From positions 1-64,000 of the forward strand of contig NZ_FNZM01000024.1 in NCBI RefSeq assembly GCF_900109265.1: a stretch of DNA of 64,000 nt, in the 5' to 3' direction. A program made the position numbers and the translations under genes. A model generated the notes under the pieces. That model saw only the letters and a program-made list of their open reading frames with translations, did no database searches and was not told the DNA's origin. Positions 53,038-64,000 of the stretch are shown here, one piece after another. Positions within the stretch are counted from its first letter, which is position 1. Each line of letters begins with the position of its first letter. The DNA is from Paraburkholderia tropica (lineage in GTDB: Bacteria > Pseudomonadota > Gammaproteobacteria > Burkholderiales > Burkholderiaceae).

Positions 53038-53450
53038 TTGTAGATGTGCTCGGGGTCTTTCAGCACGGGATCGACGGCGACCCAGCGGCCCTCGTCGACC
53101 GTGCCTTCGAATTGCTGGAAAAAGCACGAGTGGCGGCCCGTGTGGCAGGCGATGCCCGACACCTGCTCGATCTTGAGCAGCACGACGTCTTCGTCGCAGT
53201 CGAGGCGAATCTCGTGCACGTGCTGCACGTGGCCCGATTCCTCGCCCTTGAACCACAGGCGCTGGCGCGAACGCGAGAAGTACACCGCGCGGCGCAGCTC
53301 GACGGTCTTGGCGAGCGCCTCGCGGTTCATCCACGCGAACATCAGCACGTCGCCGGTCGTGGCTTCCTGGGCGATCACCGGCACGAGGCCGTTGGCGTCC
53401 CAGTTGATCTTGTCGAGCCAGCCTGCCTGTTCAATCGATCCGGTCGTCAT
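53034..53450 (-). CDS. hisI: phosphoribosyl-AMP cyclohydrolase
   Basis: 138 residues. It opens the purine ring of phosphoribosyl-AMP, step 3. The zinc and magnesium sites are visible in RLDCDEDVVLLKIEQVSGIACHTGRHSCFF, with DVLMFAWMNREAL near the N terminus. It is separate from hisE, unlike the fused HisIE of enteric bacteria. Lies 3 bp downstream of hisF and overlaps hisE. Confidence 0.95.
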   Translation of the reverse strand: MTTGSIEQAGWLDKINWDANGLVPVIAQEATTGDVLMFAWMNREALAKTVELRRAVYFSRSRQRLWFKGEESGHVQHVHEIRLDCDEDVVLLKIEQVSGIACHTGRHSCFFQQFEGTVDEGRWVAVDPVLKDPEHIYK

Positions 53451-53453
53451 GGC

Positions 53454-54227
53454 TTACATCCTCACCGAAATGCCCTGGTCGGCCATGAAGCGCTTCGCCT
53501 CGCCGACCGTGTGCTCGCCGTAGTGGAAGATGCTCGCCGCGAGCACCGCGTCGGCGTGACCCTTGACGATGCCGTCGGCCAGATCCTGCAGGCCGCCCAC
53601 GCCGCCCGAGGCGATCACGGGCACCGGCACGGCGTCCGAGACGGCGCGCGTGAGATCGAGGTCGAAGCCGCTCTTGGTGCCGTCGCGGTCCATGCTCGTG
53701 AGCAGGATTTCGCCCGCGCCGAACTCGGCCATCTTGCGCGCCCATTCGACGGCGTCGATGCCCGTGGCCTTGCGGCCGCCGTGCGTGAACACTTCCCAGC
53801 GCGGCGCTTCGCCCGGCGCCGAGGCGCGCTTGGCGTCGATCGCCACGACGATGCACTGCGAGCCGTACTTGTCGGCCGCATCGCGCACCAGTTGCGGATT
53901 CGCGACCGCCGACGAGTTCATGCCGACCTTGTCCGCGCCCGCGTTGAGCAGGCGGCGCACGTCGGTGACGGCGCGCACGCCGCCGCCGACCGTCAGCGGA
54001 ATGAAGACCTGCGAGGCCACCGCTTCGATGATCGGCAGAATCAGGTCGCGCCCGTCCGAGGTGGCGGTGATGTCGAGGAACGTCAGCTCGTCGGCGCCCT
54101 GATCGTCATAGCGGCGCGCGATTTCGACGGGGTCGCCCGCGTCGCGCAGTTCGACGAAGTTGACGCCCTTGACGACCCGTCCGGCCGTCACGTCGAGACA
54201 GGGGATGATGCGTTTGGGTAGAGCCAT
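53454..54227 (-). CDS. hisF: imidazole glycerol phosphate synthase, cyclase subunit
   Basis: 257 residues, TIM barrel. With HisH it makes imidazole-glycerol phosphate and AICAR from PRFAR and ammonia. Catalytic Asp residues are in IIPCLDVTAGRVVKGVNF and ILLTSMDRDGTKSGFD. A terminator-like hairpin separates it from hisA. Confidence 0.96.
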   Translation of the reverse strand: MALPKRIIPCLDVTAGRVVKGVNFVELRDAGDPVEIARRYDDQGADELTFLDITATSDGRDLILPIIEAVASQVFIPLTVGGGVRAVTDVRRLLNAGADKVGMNSSAVANPQLVRDAADKYGSQCIVVAIDAKRASAPGEAPRWEVFTHGGRKATGIDAVEWARKMAEFGAGEILLTSMDRDGTKSGFDLDLTRAVSDAVPVPVIASGGVGGLQDLADGIVKGHADAVLAASIFHYGEHTVGEAKRFMADQGISVRM

Positions 54228-54345
54228 GATCTTGCCGGTGATGCCAGGTTAGTGTCGGGTCGGGCGCAAAAGCGGACGAAAGCGGACGCGGCGGCGCCGT
54301 GTGCCGTCGCTGCGGGCCGCTTCGAGCGGCTTTGGCCCGCGAGCG

Positions 54346-54379
54346 GCATAAAAGCAAAAGGCCTCCGCTCGCGGAGGCC
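54346..54379 (-). terminator. hairpin with T-rich tail between hisA and hisF
   Basis: GGCCTCC/GGAGGCC stem (54360-54379) followed on the minus strand by CTTTTGCTTTT. It lies inside the his run, so if active it must be partial, lowering expression of hisF, hisI and hisE relative to upstream genes. Confidence 0.6.
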
Positions 54380-54392
54380 ATGGGGGCGACGC

Positions 54393-55145
54393 TTACGCGT
54401 CGTCCGATTCGCGCAGGCTGTCCGCGCGCGATTGCGCCGCCGCGAAGTCGAGGTCGCCCGAGTAGATCGCGCGGCCGCAGATCACGCCTTCGACGCCCTC
54501 GTCTTCCACTTCGCAGAGCGCGTCGATGTCGGCGAGATTCGACAGGCCGCCGCTCGCGATCACCGGAATCTTCACCGCGCGCGCGAGGCGCACCGTGGCT
54601 TCGATGTTGATGCCTTGCAGCATCCCGTCGCGGCCGATGTCGGTGTAGATGATCGACTCCGCGCCGTAGTCCTCGAACTTGCGCGCGAGATCCACGACTT
54701 CGTGGCCCGTGAGCTTGCTCCAGCCGTCGGTGGCGACCTTGCCATCCTTCGCGTCCAGGCCGACGATGATATGGCCCCCGAACGCCGTGCACGCTTCCTG
54801 GAGGAAGCCCGGGTTCTTGACCGCGGCGGTGCCGATGATCACGTAGGAGAGGCCGTCGTCGAGATAGCGCTCGATGGTGTCGAGGTCGCGGATGCCGCCG
54901 CCGAGCTGCACGGGAATCGTGTCGCCCACTTCGCGGATGATTTCGCGAATGGCATCTTCGTTCTTCGGCTTGCCGGCGAATGCGCCGTTCAGATCGACGA
55001 GGTGCAGACGGCGCGCGCCACGCTCGACCCAATGTCGGGCCATCGCCGCCGGTTCCTCGGAAAAAATCGTCGCCTGGTCCATATCGCCTTGTTTCAGGCG
55101 TACGCAGTGACCGTCTTTGAGATCGATGGCCGGAATCAGCAGCAT
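54393..55145 (-). CDS. hisA: phosphoribosylformimino-AICAR isomerase
   Basis: 250 residues, TIM barrel related to HisF. It isomerises ProFAR to PRFAR, step 4. Catalytic Asp in LIPAIDLKDGHCVRL and IIYTDIGRDGMLQG, with the phosphate-binding loop VIASGGLSN. A gap of about 190 bp separates it from hisH. Confidence 0.96.
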   Translation of the reverse strand: MLLIPAIDLKDGHCVRLKQGDMDQATIFSEEPAAMARHWVERGARRLHLVDLNGAFAGKPKNEDAIREIIREVGDTIPVQLGGGIRDLDTIERYLDDGLSYVIIGTAAVKNPGFLQEACTAFGGHIIVGLDAKDGKVATDGWSKLTGHEVVDLARKFEDYGAESIIYTDIGRDGMLQGINIEATVRLARAVKIPVIASGGLSNLADIDALCEVEDEGVEGVICGRAIYSGDLDFAAAQSRADSLRESDDA

Positions 55146-55337
55146 AGCAATCGGGGAATATCTGGGAATGAGGTTGAAATCAGCCGGCTTCGGTGGATAA
55201 AAGGCCCGATCCGACGCCGTTTCGCTAGTTTAGTACAACTCTTTCGACGGCCTTGCCATCGGAGATCGGTGCGGGGCGGCCTCGTTGGCCGGCCCCGGCG
55301 CCAGTCAGCCCGCAATCAGGCAGCGCCGCATTCGAAA

Positions 55338-55979
55338 TCAGGGGTTCCAGTGGACGAAGTTGCGATACACGCGCAGGCCTGCCGCGGCGCTCTTTTCCGG
55401 GTGGAATTGGGTCGCGAAAATGTTATCCCGCGCCACCGCCGAGGTAAAGGCCGCACCGTAAGGCGTTTCGCCGACAGTGTGCGACGCGTCGTCCGGCACC
55501 ACGTAGTAGCTGTGCACGAAGTAGAAGAAGCTTTCGTCAGGCACGCCGTCCCACAGCGCATGCGCACGCGCCTGGCGCACGCGGTTCCAGCCCATCTGCG
55601 GCACCTTGAAACGCGAGCCGTCGTCCTGCAGCCGGCCCGCGAGTTCGAAGCGCACGACCTTGCCCGGCAACAGGCCGAGGCCCTTCGTGTCGCCTTCCGC
55701 GCTCCAGTCGAACAGCATCTGCTCGCCCACGCACACGCCCATCAGCGGCTTGCTGCGCGCGGCTTCGAGCACGGCGTCCTGCAGGCCCGACTCGGCGAGA
55801 CTGCGCATGCAGTCGGGCATCGCGCCCTGGCCCGGCAGCACGACGCGGTCGGCTGCGCGGATCGCTTCGGGACGCTCGACGATCTGTACGTCGGCTTCCG
55901 GCGCGGCCTGCTTCAGCGCCTGGGCGACCGAACGCAGGTTGCCCATCCCATAATCCACAATCGCAATTGAAGTTTTCAT
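55338..55979 (-). CDS. hisH: imidazole glycerol phosphate synthase, glutaminase subunit
   Basis: 213 residues, class I glutamine amidotransferase. It supplies ammonia to HisF. The nucleophilic Cys is in PLMGVCVGEQMLF and the His-Glu pair in FATQFHPEKS. The N-terminal SIAIVDYGMGNLRSV is characteristic. Confidence 0.96.
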   Translation of the reverse strand: MKTSIAIVDYGMGNLRSVAQALKQAAPEADVQIVERPEAIRAADRVVLPGQGAMPDCMRSLAESGLQDAVLEAARSKPLMGVCVGEQMLFDWSAEGDTKGLGLLPGKVVRFELAGRLQDDGSRFKVPQMGWNRVRQARAHALWDGVPDESFFYFVHSYYVVPDDASHTVGETPYGAAFTSAVARDNIFATQFHPEKSAAAGLRVYRNFVHWNP

Positions 55980-56162
55980 CTCGATTCAGGCCGCGTGGGC
56001 CATGTTGGGCCTTGCCCGGTTTGCTTCGTGCCCCGGCTTCGCGAGCAACTTCGGAGCGCCACCGCCCGGGCGCGCCGCCGATGCTGCTCAAACCCGTCAA
56101 TCTACGCCTTGCGGCTCGCGCGCGCCCTTAACTGGCGCAGCGCGGAGCCCGCCAGCACCGCT

Positions 56163-56750
56163 TTACAGGCTGCCCTTGGTCGACGGAATCTTGCCGGCCT
56201 GGCGCTCGTCGAACTCGGCGGCCTGACGCAGCGCGCGGCCAAAGGCCTTGAACACGGTTTCCAGCTGATGGTGGGCATTGAGCCCGCGCAGATTGTCGAT
56301 ATGCAGCGTCACGCCCGCGTGATTGACGAAGCCGCGGAAGAATTCGATCGACAGGTCGACGTCGAAGGTGCCGATGCGCGCGCGCGTGAACGGCACGTGG
56401 AACTCCAGACCCGGACGGCCCGAGAAGTCGACCACGACGCGCGAGAGCGCCTCGTCGAGCGGCACGTAGGCATGGCCGTAGCGGCGGATGCCCTTCTTGT
56501 CGCCGATCGCCTGAGCGACCGCCTGGCCGAGCGTGATGCCGACGTCTTCCACCGTATGGTGGTCGTCGATCTGCGTGTCGCCATGCGCCTCGACTTCGAG
56601 ATCGATCAGACCGTGTCGTGCGATCTGGTCGAGCATGTGGTCGAGAAACGGCACGCCGGTCGCGAGCTTCTGCTCGCCGGTGCCGTCCAGATTGATTTTG
56701 ACGCGGATTTGCGTTTCGCTGGTGTTGCGAACGACTTGCGCGACGCGCAT
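56163..56750 (-). CDS. hisB: imidazoleglycerol-phosphate dehydratase
   Basis: 195 residues, the monofunctional form. It dehydrates imidazole-glycerol phosphate, step 6, with a manganese pair. Metal-binding His-rich stretches are DHMLDQIARHGLIDLEV, DDHHTVEDVG and NHAGVTLHIDNLRGLNAHHQLE. ATG 56750 (MRVAQVVRN) fits the family start; an ATG at 56765 adds five residues. Confidence 0.96.
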   Translation of the reverse strand: MRVAQVVRNTSETQIRVKINLDGTGEQKLATGVPFLDHMLDQIARHGLIDLEVEAHGDTQIDDHHTVEDVGITLGQAVAQAIGDKKGIRRYGHAYVPLDEALSRVVVDFSGRPGLEFHVPFTRARIGTFDVDLSIEFFRGFVNHAGVTLHIDNLRGLNAHHQLETVFKAFGRALRQAAEFDERQAGKIPSTKGSL

Positions 56751-56831
56751 GGCAATTTCCTTCAAACAGCCCGTACAGGAGGGATTAGAGAACGAAGCGC
56801 GCTTCGGAATACGGTGAACAGTGGGGACGAT

Positions 56832-57908
56832 TCACTTGAGCACAAGCTTCAGGGCGGCGACCAGTTGCGCGTTCTCGTCGGGGGTCCCGACGGTCAGGCG
56901 CACGCAATTCGCCAGCAATGGGTGCATTTTACTCACGTTTTTGATCAAAACCCGCGCGGTCAACAGGGTATCGAACACGGCGTGAGCATCCGGCACGCGC
57001 ACCAGCAGGAAATTTCCCGCGCTCGGGAACACTTCGGCGCCCGGCAGTTTCGCCACTTCGGCGGCCAGTTGCGCCCGTCCGGCGCGCAGTTGCGCGGCCT
57101 GCGCGTCGAGCACGTCGAGGTGATCGAGCAGGAAAGCGGCCGCCGCCTGGGTGAGCACGTTCACGTTGTACGGCGGACGCACCTTGTCGAATTCGTCGAG
57201 CCACGCGGCGCGGCCCGCGAGATACCCCAGACGAATACCCGCGAGACCCAGCTTCGACATCGTGCGCATGACGACCACGTTCGGGAACGCGCCCGCGCGC
57301 GGCAGCCAGCTCGATTGCGCGAACGGCTGATACGCCTCGTCGATCACCACGAGCGAGCCCGCGGCGTCGGCGGCCGCGATCACGCGCTCGATGTCGGCGT
57401 CGTCGAACAGCGTGCCGGTCGGATTGTTCGGATACGCGAGCCAGATCACGGCCGGCTTGTGCTCGTCGATGGCGGCGAGCATGGCGTCGAGATCGAGCGT
57501 GAAATCGGCGTTGAGCGGCACGCCGACGAAGTCGAGCTGCGCGAATTTCGCCGACATCGCGTACATCACGAAGCCAGGCACCGGCGCGAGCACCTTCGCG
57601 CCCGGCTTCGCGCACGCCATCGTGATCATGCTGATGATTTCGTCCGAGCCGTTGCCGAGCAGCACGTCGCAGTCGGCCGGCACGCGCAGCGCGGTCTTGA
57701 GCTTCGCCAGCAGCGCCTCGGGACGCGGCGCCGGATAGCGGTTCAACGCAACGCCCGCGAGATGCTCGCCCAGCTTCGCCGCCAGATCGGCGGGCAGCGG
57801 GAACGGGTTTTCCATCGCGTCGAGCTTCACGAAGCCGGATGCGTCGGGCACCGGGTAGCTCGTCATTGCGAGCACATCGGAGCGGATCAGATCTTGAGGT
57901 GTCGTCAT
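56832..57908 (-). CDS. hisC: histidinol-phosphate aminotransferase
   Basis: 358 residues, class I/II PLP aminotransferase. It makes histidinol phosphate from imidazole-acetol phosphate and glutamate. The PLP-binding Lys is in MRTMSKLGLAGIRLGYL, with LGNGSDEIISMITMA and WLAYPNNPTGTLF as further PLP-site motifs. ATG at 57908 (MTTPQDLIR) is the preferred start. Confidence 0.95.
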   Translation of the reverse strand: MTTPQDLIRSDVLAMTSYPVPDASGFVKLDAMENPFPLPADLAAKLGEHLAGVALNRYPAPRPEALLAKLKTALRVPADCDVLLGNGSDEIISMITMACAKPGAKVLAPVPGFVMYAMSAKFAQLDFVGVPLNADFTLDLDAMLAAIDEHKPAVIWLAYPNNPTGTLFDDADIERVIAAADAAGSLVVIDEAYQPFAQSSWLPRAGAFPNVVVMRTMSKLGLAGIRLGYLAGRAAWLDEFDKVRPPYNVNVLTQAAAAFLLDHLDVLDAQAAQLRAGRAQLAAEVAKLPGAEVFPSAGNFLLVRVPDAHAVFDTLLTARVLIKNVSKMHPLLANCVRLTVGTPDENAQLVAALKLVLK

Positions 57909-58173
57909 GTCGGAAGGCTGGCGCGCGAGGCGGCAAGCCGGCAGGAACGGTCGATTCGCAGCGCCCGGCTGCATGACCGTCCAGGTGATCGTTGGTCTCG
58001 GGTTGTTATCGGTGCCTTTGGCAAGGCATTCGCGGGACCTGGCACATTGCTGACTGCCGTGGCCCGGCTGGTTACTTCGGATTTCCAGGCATCGGGCGCG
58101 GCCTTAGCGCCGGGCGGCGCCGCGAACCGGGCTCGACGACGCCGATCGGTGCTGCTCGACCGGCGCGGCCCGA

Positions 58174-59493
58174 TCAGCTCTGCTTCATGCGGTATTCGGC
58201 GCTGCGCGCGTGGGCTTGCAGCCCTTCGCCGTAAGCCAGTTCCGCCGCGATCTCGCCCAGCGTCTGCGCGCCTTCCGCGCTGACTTCGATCAGGCTAGAA
58301 CGCTTGATGAAATCATAAACGCCCAGCGGCGACGAGAAACGTGCGGTACGAGACGTAGGCAGCACGTGATTCGGGCCGGCGCAGTAATCGCCGAGGCTTT
58401 CGCTCGTGTAGCGGCCGAGGAAGATCGCGCCCGCGTGGCGGATTTCCGCGCCCCACTTCTGCGGCTCCAGCGCCGAGATTTCCAGATGCTCCGGCGCGAT
58501 GTCGTTGGCGATCGCGCAGGCTTCGGCCATGTCGCGCACCTTCACGAGCGCGCCGCGATTCGTGAGCGACGTGGCGATCACGTCCGCGCGCGGCATGGTC
58601 GGCAGCAGTTCGTCGATGGCGGCTTCCACTCGCTTGATGAAGTTTTCGTCCGGGCACAGCAGGATCGACTGCGCGAGTTCGTCGTGTTCGGCCTGCGAGA
58701 ACAGGTCCATCGCGACCCAGCGCGGATCGGTCGTGCCGTCGCAAATCACGAGGATTTCCGACGGACCGGCGATCATGTCGATGCCGACGGTGCCGAACAC
58801 GCGGCGCTTGGCCGAGGCCACATAGGCGTTGCCCGGGCCGCAGATCTTGTCGACGGGCGGAATGGTCTGCGTGCCGTAGGCGAGCGCGCCCACCGCCTGC
58901 GCGCCGCCGACCGTGAACACGCGGTCGACGCCGGAGATCAGCGCGGCCGCCAGCACGAGCGGATTCTTCACGCCGTCCGGCGTGGGCACGACCATGACGA
59001 TCTCGCGCACGCCCGCGACGCGCGCGGGAATCGCGTTCATTAGCACCGACGACGGATACGCCGCCTTGCCGCCCGGCACGTACAGGCCGACGCGGTCGAG
59101 CGGCGTGACCTTCTGGCCCAGCACGGTGCCGTCCGATTCGGTGTACTGCCAGCTATGCGAGCCGCACTCGATGCGCTGCTTCTCGTGGTAGCCGCGCACG
59201 CGCGCCGCCGCCGCTTCGAGCGCCGCGCGCTGCTTCGGTTCGAGACTTTCGAGCGCCGCTTCGAGTTCGCTGAACGGCAGTTCGAGCGCCGCGACGCTCG
59301 TGGCGTTCAGGCGGTCGAAGCGGTTCGTGTACTCGAGCACGGCGGCGTCGCCGCGCGCCTTCACGTCGGCGAGGATCTGCGCGACCGAGCGCTCGATGGC
59401 TTCGTCCTCGCTCGCCTCGAAAGCGAGCACCGCGCGCAGCGCCTTCTTGAAACCTTCGGCGCTGGAATCGAGTTTGCGCATCGTGATAGCCAT
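58174..59493 (-). CDS. hisD: histidinol dehydrogenase
   Basis: 439 residues from ATG 59493. Zinc- and NAD-dependent; oxidises histidinol to histidine in two steps, the last of the pathway. Visible landmarks are LDRVGLYVPGGKAAYPSSVLMN, DKICGPGNAYVASAKR and the zinc-ligand region LFSQAEHDELAQSILL. Other in-frame ATGs (59505, 59481) are close, so the start is uncertain by a few codons. Confidence 0.95.
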   Translation of the reverse strand: MAITMRKLDSSAEGFKKALRAVLAFEASEDEAIERSVAQILADVKARGDAAVLEYTNRFDRLNATSVAALELPFSELEAALESLEPKQRAALEAAAARVRGYHEKQRIECGSHSWQYTESDGTVLGQKVTPLDRVGLYVPGGKAAYPSSVLMNAIPARVAGVREIVMVVPTPDGVKNPLVLAAALISGVDRVFTVGGAQAVGALAYGTQTIPPVDKICGPGNAYVASAKRRVFGTVGIDMIAGPSEILVICDGTTDPRWVAMDLFSQAEHDELAQSILLCPDENFIKRVEAAIDELLPTMPRADVIATSLTNRGALVKVRDMAEACAIANDIAPEHLEISALEPQKWGAEIRHAGAIFLGRYTSESLGDYCAGPNHVLPTSRTARFSSPLGVYDFIKRSSLIEVSAEGAQTLGEIAAELAYGEGLQAHARSAEYRMKQS

Positions 59494-59559
59494 GCTGGTA
59501 TCCATCCGTATCGGTTGTGCGCGCGGCGCCTCACACGAGGCGCGCGGCGCGCGGACTAC

Positions 59560-60254
59560 TTATGCGGCCTGCTCGCCGCGCGACGCGCGTTCGAACGCGT
59601 CGAGGAACGGCCGCAGCGCGGCGCGCTTGAGCTTGAGCGCCGCCTGATTGACGACGAGGCGCGACGAGATCGGCATGATCTCTTCGACTTCGGCCAGATT
59701 GTTGGCGCGCAGCGTGCCGCCGGTGCTCACCAGGTCGACGATCGCGTCGGCGAGGCCGACGAGCGGCGCCAGTTCCATCGAGCCGTACAGCTTGATGAGA
59801 TCGACGTGCACGCCCTTGGCCGCGAAATGCTGACGCGCGGCTTCGGTGTACTTGGTCGCCACGCGCAGACGCGCGCCCTGGCGCACCGCGTTCGCGTAGT
59901 CGAAGCCCGCCTTCACGGCCACCGACAGACGGCAGCGCGCGATGTCGAGATCGACCGGCTGGTAGAGCCCGCCGCCGCCGTGCTCGTTGAGCACGTCCTT
60001 GCCCGCCACGCCGAAGTCGGCCGCGCCGTACTCGACATAGGTGGGCACGTCCGTCGCGCGCACGATGATCACGCGCAGGTTCGGATCGGTGGTCGGCAGG
60101 ATCAGCTTGCGCGAAGTTTCCGGGTCTTCGGCCACGTGCACGCCCGCGGCGGCCAGCAACGGCATCGTCTCTTCGAAGATGCGGCCTTTCGAGAGCGCGA
60201 GCGTCAGCGGCGCGCTGGAGGCGGCGGCCGGCGTGGGCCGGGATTCGACCGTGC

Positions 60255-60258
<4 letters not shown>
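59560..60258 (-). CDS. hisG: ATP phosphoribosyltransferase, short form
   Basis: 232 residues. It joins ATP and PRPP, step 1 of histidine synthesis. PLTLALSKGRIFEETMPLLAAAG at the N terminus and LVDLVSTGGTLRANNL (PRPP site) are diagnostic. The short form lacks the C-terminal regulatory domain and in known systems needs HisZ, which is not in this window. First his gene; its start overlaps the end of murA (ATGA), so it may be transcribed from the murA promoter. Confidence 0.95.
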
Positions 60259-61517
<1,259 letters not shown>

Positions 61518-61625
61518 GCCTGAGGTTTCCTGATCGGTGCGGCCGCTGTGCGGCGCTGCGTCGAGTTGAGCGGCGCCGCTGGCTGCGGCGCCTTTATCCT
61601 GGGTAATTCGCACTGAGATTCCAGA

Positions 61626-61865
61626 TTATGCGTTCTGCCATTCGGCGGGCGTGAGCGTCTTCATGCTGAGCGCGTGGATTTCCGCGCGCATGCGGTCGCC
61701 GAGCGCCGCATAGACGAGCTGATGGCGCTGGATCAGACGCTTGCCTTCGAAAGCCGACGAAACGACGACCGCGGAGAAGTGCGTGCCGTCGTCGCCCTCG
61801 ACCTCCAGATGCTCGCACGCGAGCCCGGCCAGGATGTACTGCTTGAGCTGTTCCGAAGACAACAT
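61626..61865 (-). CDS. ibaG: BolA-family protein, IbaG-like
   Basis: 79 residues. BolA-type proteins pair with CGFS glutaredoxins such as GrxD (at 15.7 kb) in [2Fe-2S] handling. The pattern is EHLEVEGDDGTHFSAVVVSSAFEGKRLIQRHQLVYAALG, split here around the conserved His-x-x-x and RLIQRH. It lies between murA and the ABC transporter, its usual position in proteobacteria. ATG at 61865 is used. Confidence 0.92.
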   Translation of the reverse strand: MLSSEQLKQYILAGLACEHLEVEGDDGTHFSAVVVSSAFEGKRLIQRHQLVYAALGDRMRAEIHALSMKTLTPAEWQNA

Positions 61866-61892
61866 GGTGAGAGGCTCCTGCCTGAATTTCAC

Positions 61893-62644
61893 TTAGTGGC
61901 GCAGCTTGTAGCCGCTTGCGAGCAGACGCATCGCGAGCGCGGCCAGCACCACGAAAAAGACGAAAACGATCGCGAGGCTCACGAGCGGGTTAATGTCGGA
62001 CAAGCCGAAGAAACCGTAGCGGAAGCCGTCGATCATGTAAAAGAACGGGTTGAGCCGCGAAACTTCGCGCCACACCGGCGGCAGCGTATGCGTCGAATAG
62101 AACACGCCCGACAGGAACGTGAGCGGCATGATGAGAAAGTTCTGAAACGCCGCGAGCTGGTCGAACTTCTCGGCCCAGATCCCGGCGATCAGGCCGAGCG
62201 TGCCGAGAATCGCCGAGCCGAGCACCGCGAAAGCGATGATGTAGAGCGGCGCGGCAAAGCTCATCGGAATAAACCAGATCGTCACGACGAACACGCCCGC
62301 GCCCACGGCGAGGCCGCGCACGATCGAGGCGAGCACGTAGGCGCCAAACATCTCCCAGGCGGCCAGCGGCGGCAATAAGACGAATACGAGATTGCCCGTG
62401 ATCTTCGACTGGATCAGCGACGACGACGAATTCGCGAACGCATTCTGCAACACGCTCATCATCACGAGACCCGGAATCAGGAAGCTCGTGTACTCGACGC
62501 CCGGATAGACCTCCACGTGGCCGCGCAGCGCGTGACCGAAGATCGTCAGATAGAGCAGCGCGGTGATGACCGGCGCGAGCACGGTCTGGAAGGCGACCTT
62601 CCAGAAACGCAGCACTTCTTTGTAAAACAGCGTACGGAAACCGC

Positions 62645-62648
<4 letters not shown>
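61893..62648 (-). CDS. ABC-2 type transporter permease (YadH-like)
   Basis: 251 residues, six membrane helices. The export-type permease of an ABC-2 system; partner of the ATPase encoded immediately upstream with a four-base overlap. Family features include FYKEVLRFWKVAFQTVLAPV near the N terminus and FLSGVFYSTHTLPPVWREV near the C terminus. Substrate unknown; the locus is next to the Mla lipid-transport genes. Confidence 0.92.
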
Positions 62649-63580
<932 letters not shown>

Positions 63581-63797
63581 GACTCGGACGCCGCCCGTGG
63601 TAAACGGTGCGGCCGGTAAGTGCATCAATGCTGCGGGGAAGACCGGAATTGGGGACGGCACAGGCCGTCTGCTGCGCTACCCGATCGAGCCGGGGCAACG
63701 CCCAAAAAACATTTGATTATAGGCCAAGTCGGAAGGCCCGGCCTGGGCCTGGCGTTGACTTGAAGGAGGACGCGGCGGCTCGGCGAGCCGCCGCGCG

Positions 63798-64000
63798 TCA
63801 ATGTCGCTCGTGGAGGAGCGAATCGACGCCATAGGCGCGCGCGAGGGACGCGAGCGCGGCGGGCAGATTGACGACGTTCAGGATGGCGCCGCGTTGGCTC
63901 GCGGCACGCTGCCAGGCGAGCAGCACGGCGAGCGCGGACGAATCGAACTGCGTGAGCGGCGCGCAGTCGACGGCGGTCGCGCCCGACGCGATCTGCGCGA
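63798..64000 (-). CDS. STAS-domain protein (MlaB-like), partial
   Basis: The C-terminal 66 codons are visible; the gene continues past the window end. DCAPLTQFDSSALAVLLAWQRAA is the STAS phosphorylation-loop region with the DSSAL motif, followed by an RGAILNVVNLPAALASLARAY helix and a short tail ending in RH. This fits MlaB of the Mla phospholipid-transport system, expected just upstream of YadG in this synteny. Assignment is by motif and position. Confidence 0.8.
   Translation of the reverse strand, partial: AQIASGATAVDCAPLTQFDSSALAVLLAWQRAASQRGAILNVVNLPAALASLARAYGVDSLLHERH

Noticed and set aside
55995..58283. 762-codon plus-strand ORF opposite hisB/hisC
   Set aside because: Shadow frame, composition unlike a real protein; hisB and hisC are clear on the other strand.

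Overview
The window is GC-rich chromosomal DNA of a beta-proteobacterium, most likely Burkholderiaceae (Burkholderia/Paraburkholderia/Caballeronia type). This rests on gene order: hemA-prfA-prmC-grxD-ubiX, sspA/sspB beside petABC, and the long run mlaB-ABC transporter-bolA(ibaG)-murA-hisGDCBHAFIE-hinT-tatABC. The assignment is from gene content and synteny recall, not from a database search.

Layout. (1) 1-4.9 kb is an accessory block: the end of an IS2-type IS3-family element, an HUH-type Rep-like gene with a 79-bp inverted copy of part of itself, an unknown lipoprotein, and an XRE regulator followed by a PD-(D/E)XK-like nuclease gene. The last pair has two back-to-back palindromes in front of the regulator and a hairpin that buries the nuclease ribosome binding site. 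(2) 5.1-31.2 kb is host backbone: ettA, an AsmA-like protein, HAD hydrolase, M24 aminopeptidase P, an orphan response regulator that lacks the phospho-acceptor Asp, hemA, prfA, prmC, grxD, ubiX, a DODA-type dioxygenase, an APC permease, a cold shock protein, an Hsp70-like protein, a nitroreductase, a divergent MFS/TetR pair, several methyltransferases and a large Eco57I-like DNA methyltransferase. (3) 31,316-43,126 is an integrated filamentous phage (inovirus) in the 3' half of tRNA-Thr(UGU), bounded by a 47-bp perfect direct repeat (31,269-31,315 and 43,080-43,126). (4) 43.1-64 kb is host backbone again: tRNA-Thr, sspB, sspA, petCBA, a Nif3-like protein, a DegS-like protease, tatCBA, hinT, and the complete his operon joined to murA, ibaG, an ABC-2 exporter and mlaB, nearly all on the minus strand.

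The prophage has a complete-looking inovirus module in canonical order: putative regulator (divergent), ssDNA-binding protein, small membrane proteins, major coat protein with a strong terminator behind it, TspB-like adsorption protein, pVI-like protein, Zot/pI ATPase, its own secretin, a hairpin-rich intergenic region (candidate origin/packaging region), HUH Rep, DUF4224 protein and tyrosine integrase. Between the integrase and attR, inside the att boundaries, sits a type II restriction-modification cargo: Vsr endonuclease, C5-cytosine methyltransferase and a convergent GIY-YIG nuclease. The nuclease gene starts 34 bp beyond the tRNA-Thr terminator. Two copies of a 10-bp motif lie in that gap, and a 12-bp exact match to one of them lies in the phage's main divergent promoter region. 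A six-copy 18-bp repeat array of unknown function (31,720-32,000) follows the putative phage regulator gene.

The most unusual items are the filamentous phage carrying restriction-modification genes with a shared regulatory motif, the unexplained repeat array, and the XRE/nuclease pair in the left island with two layers of apparent control.
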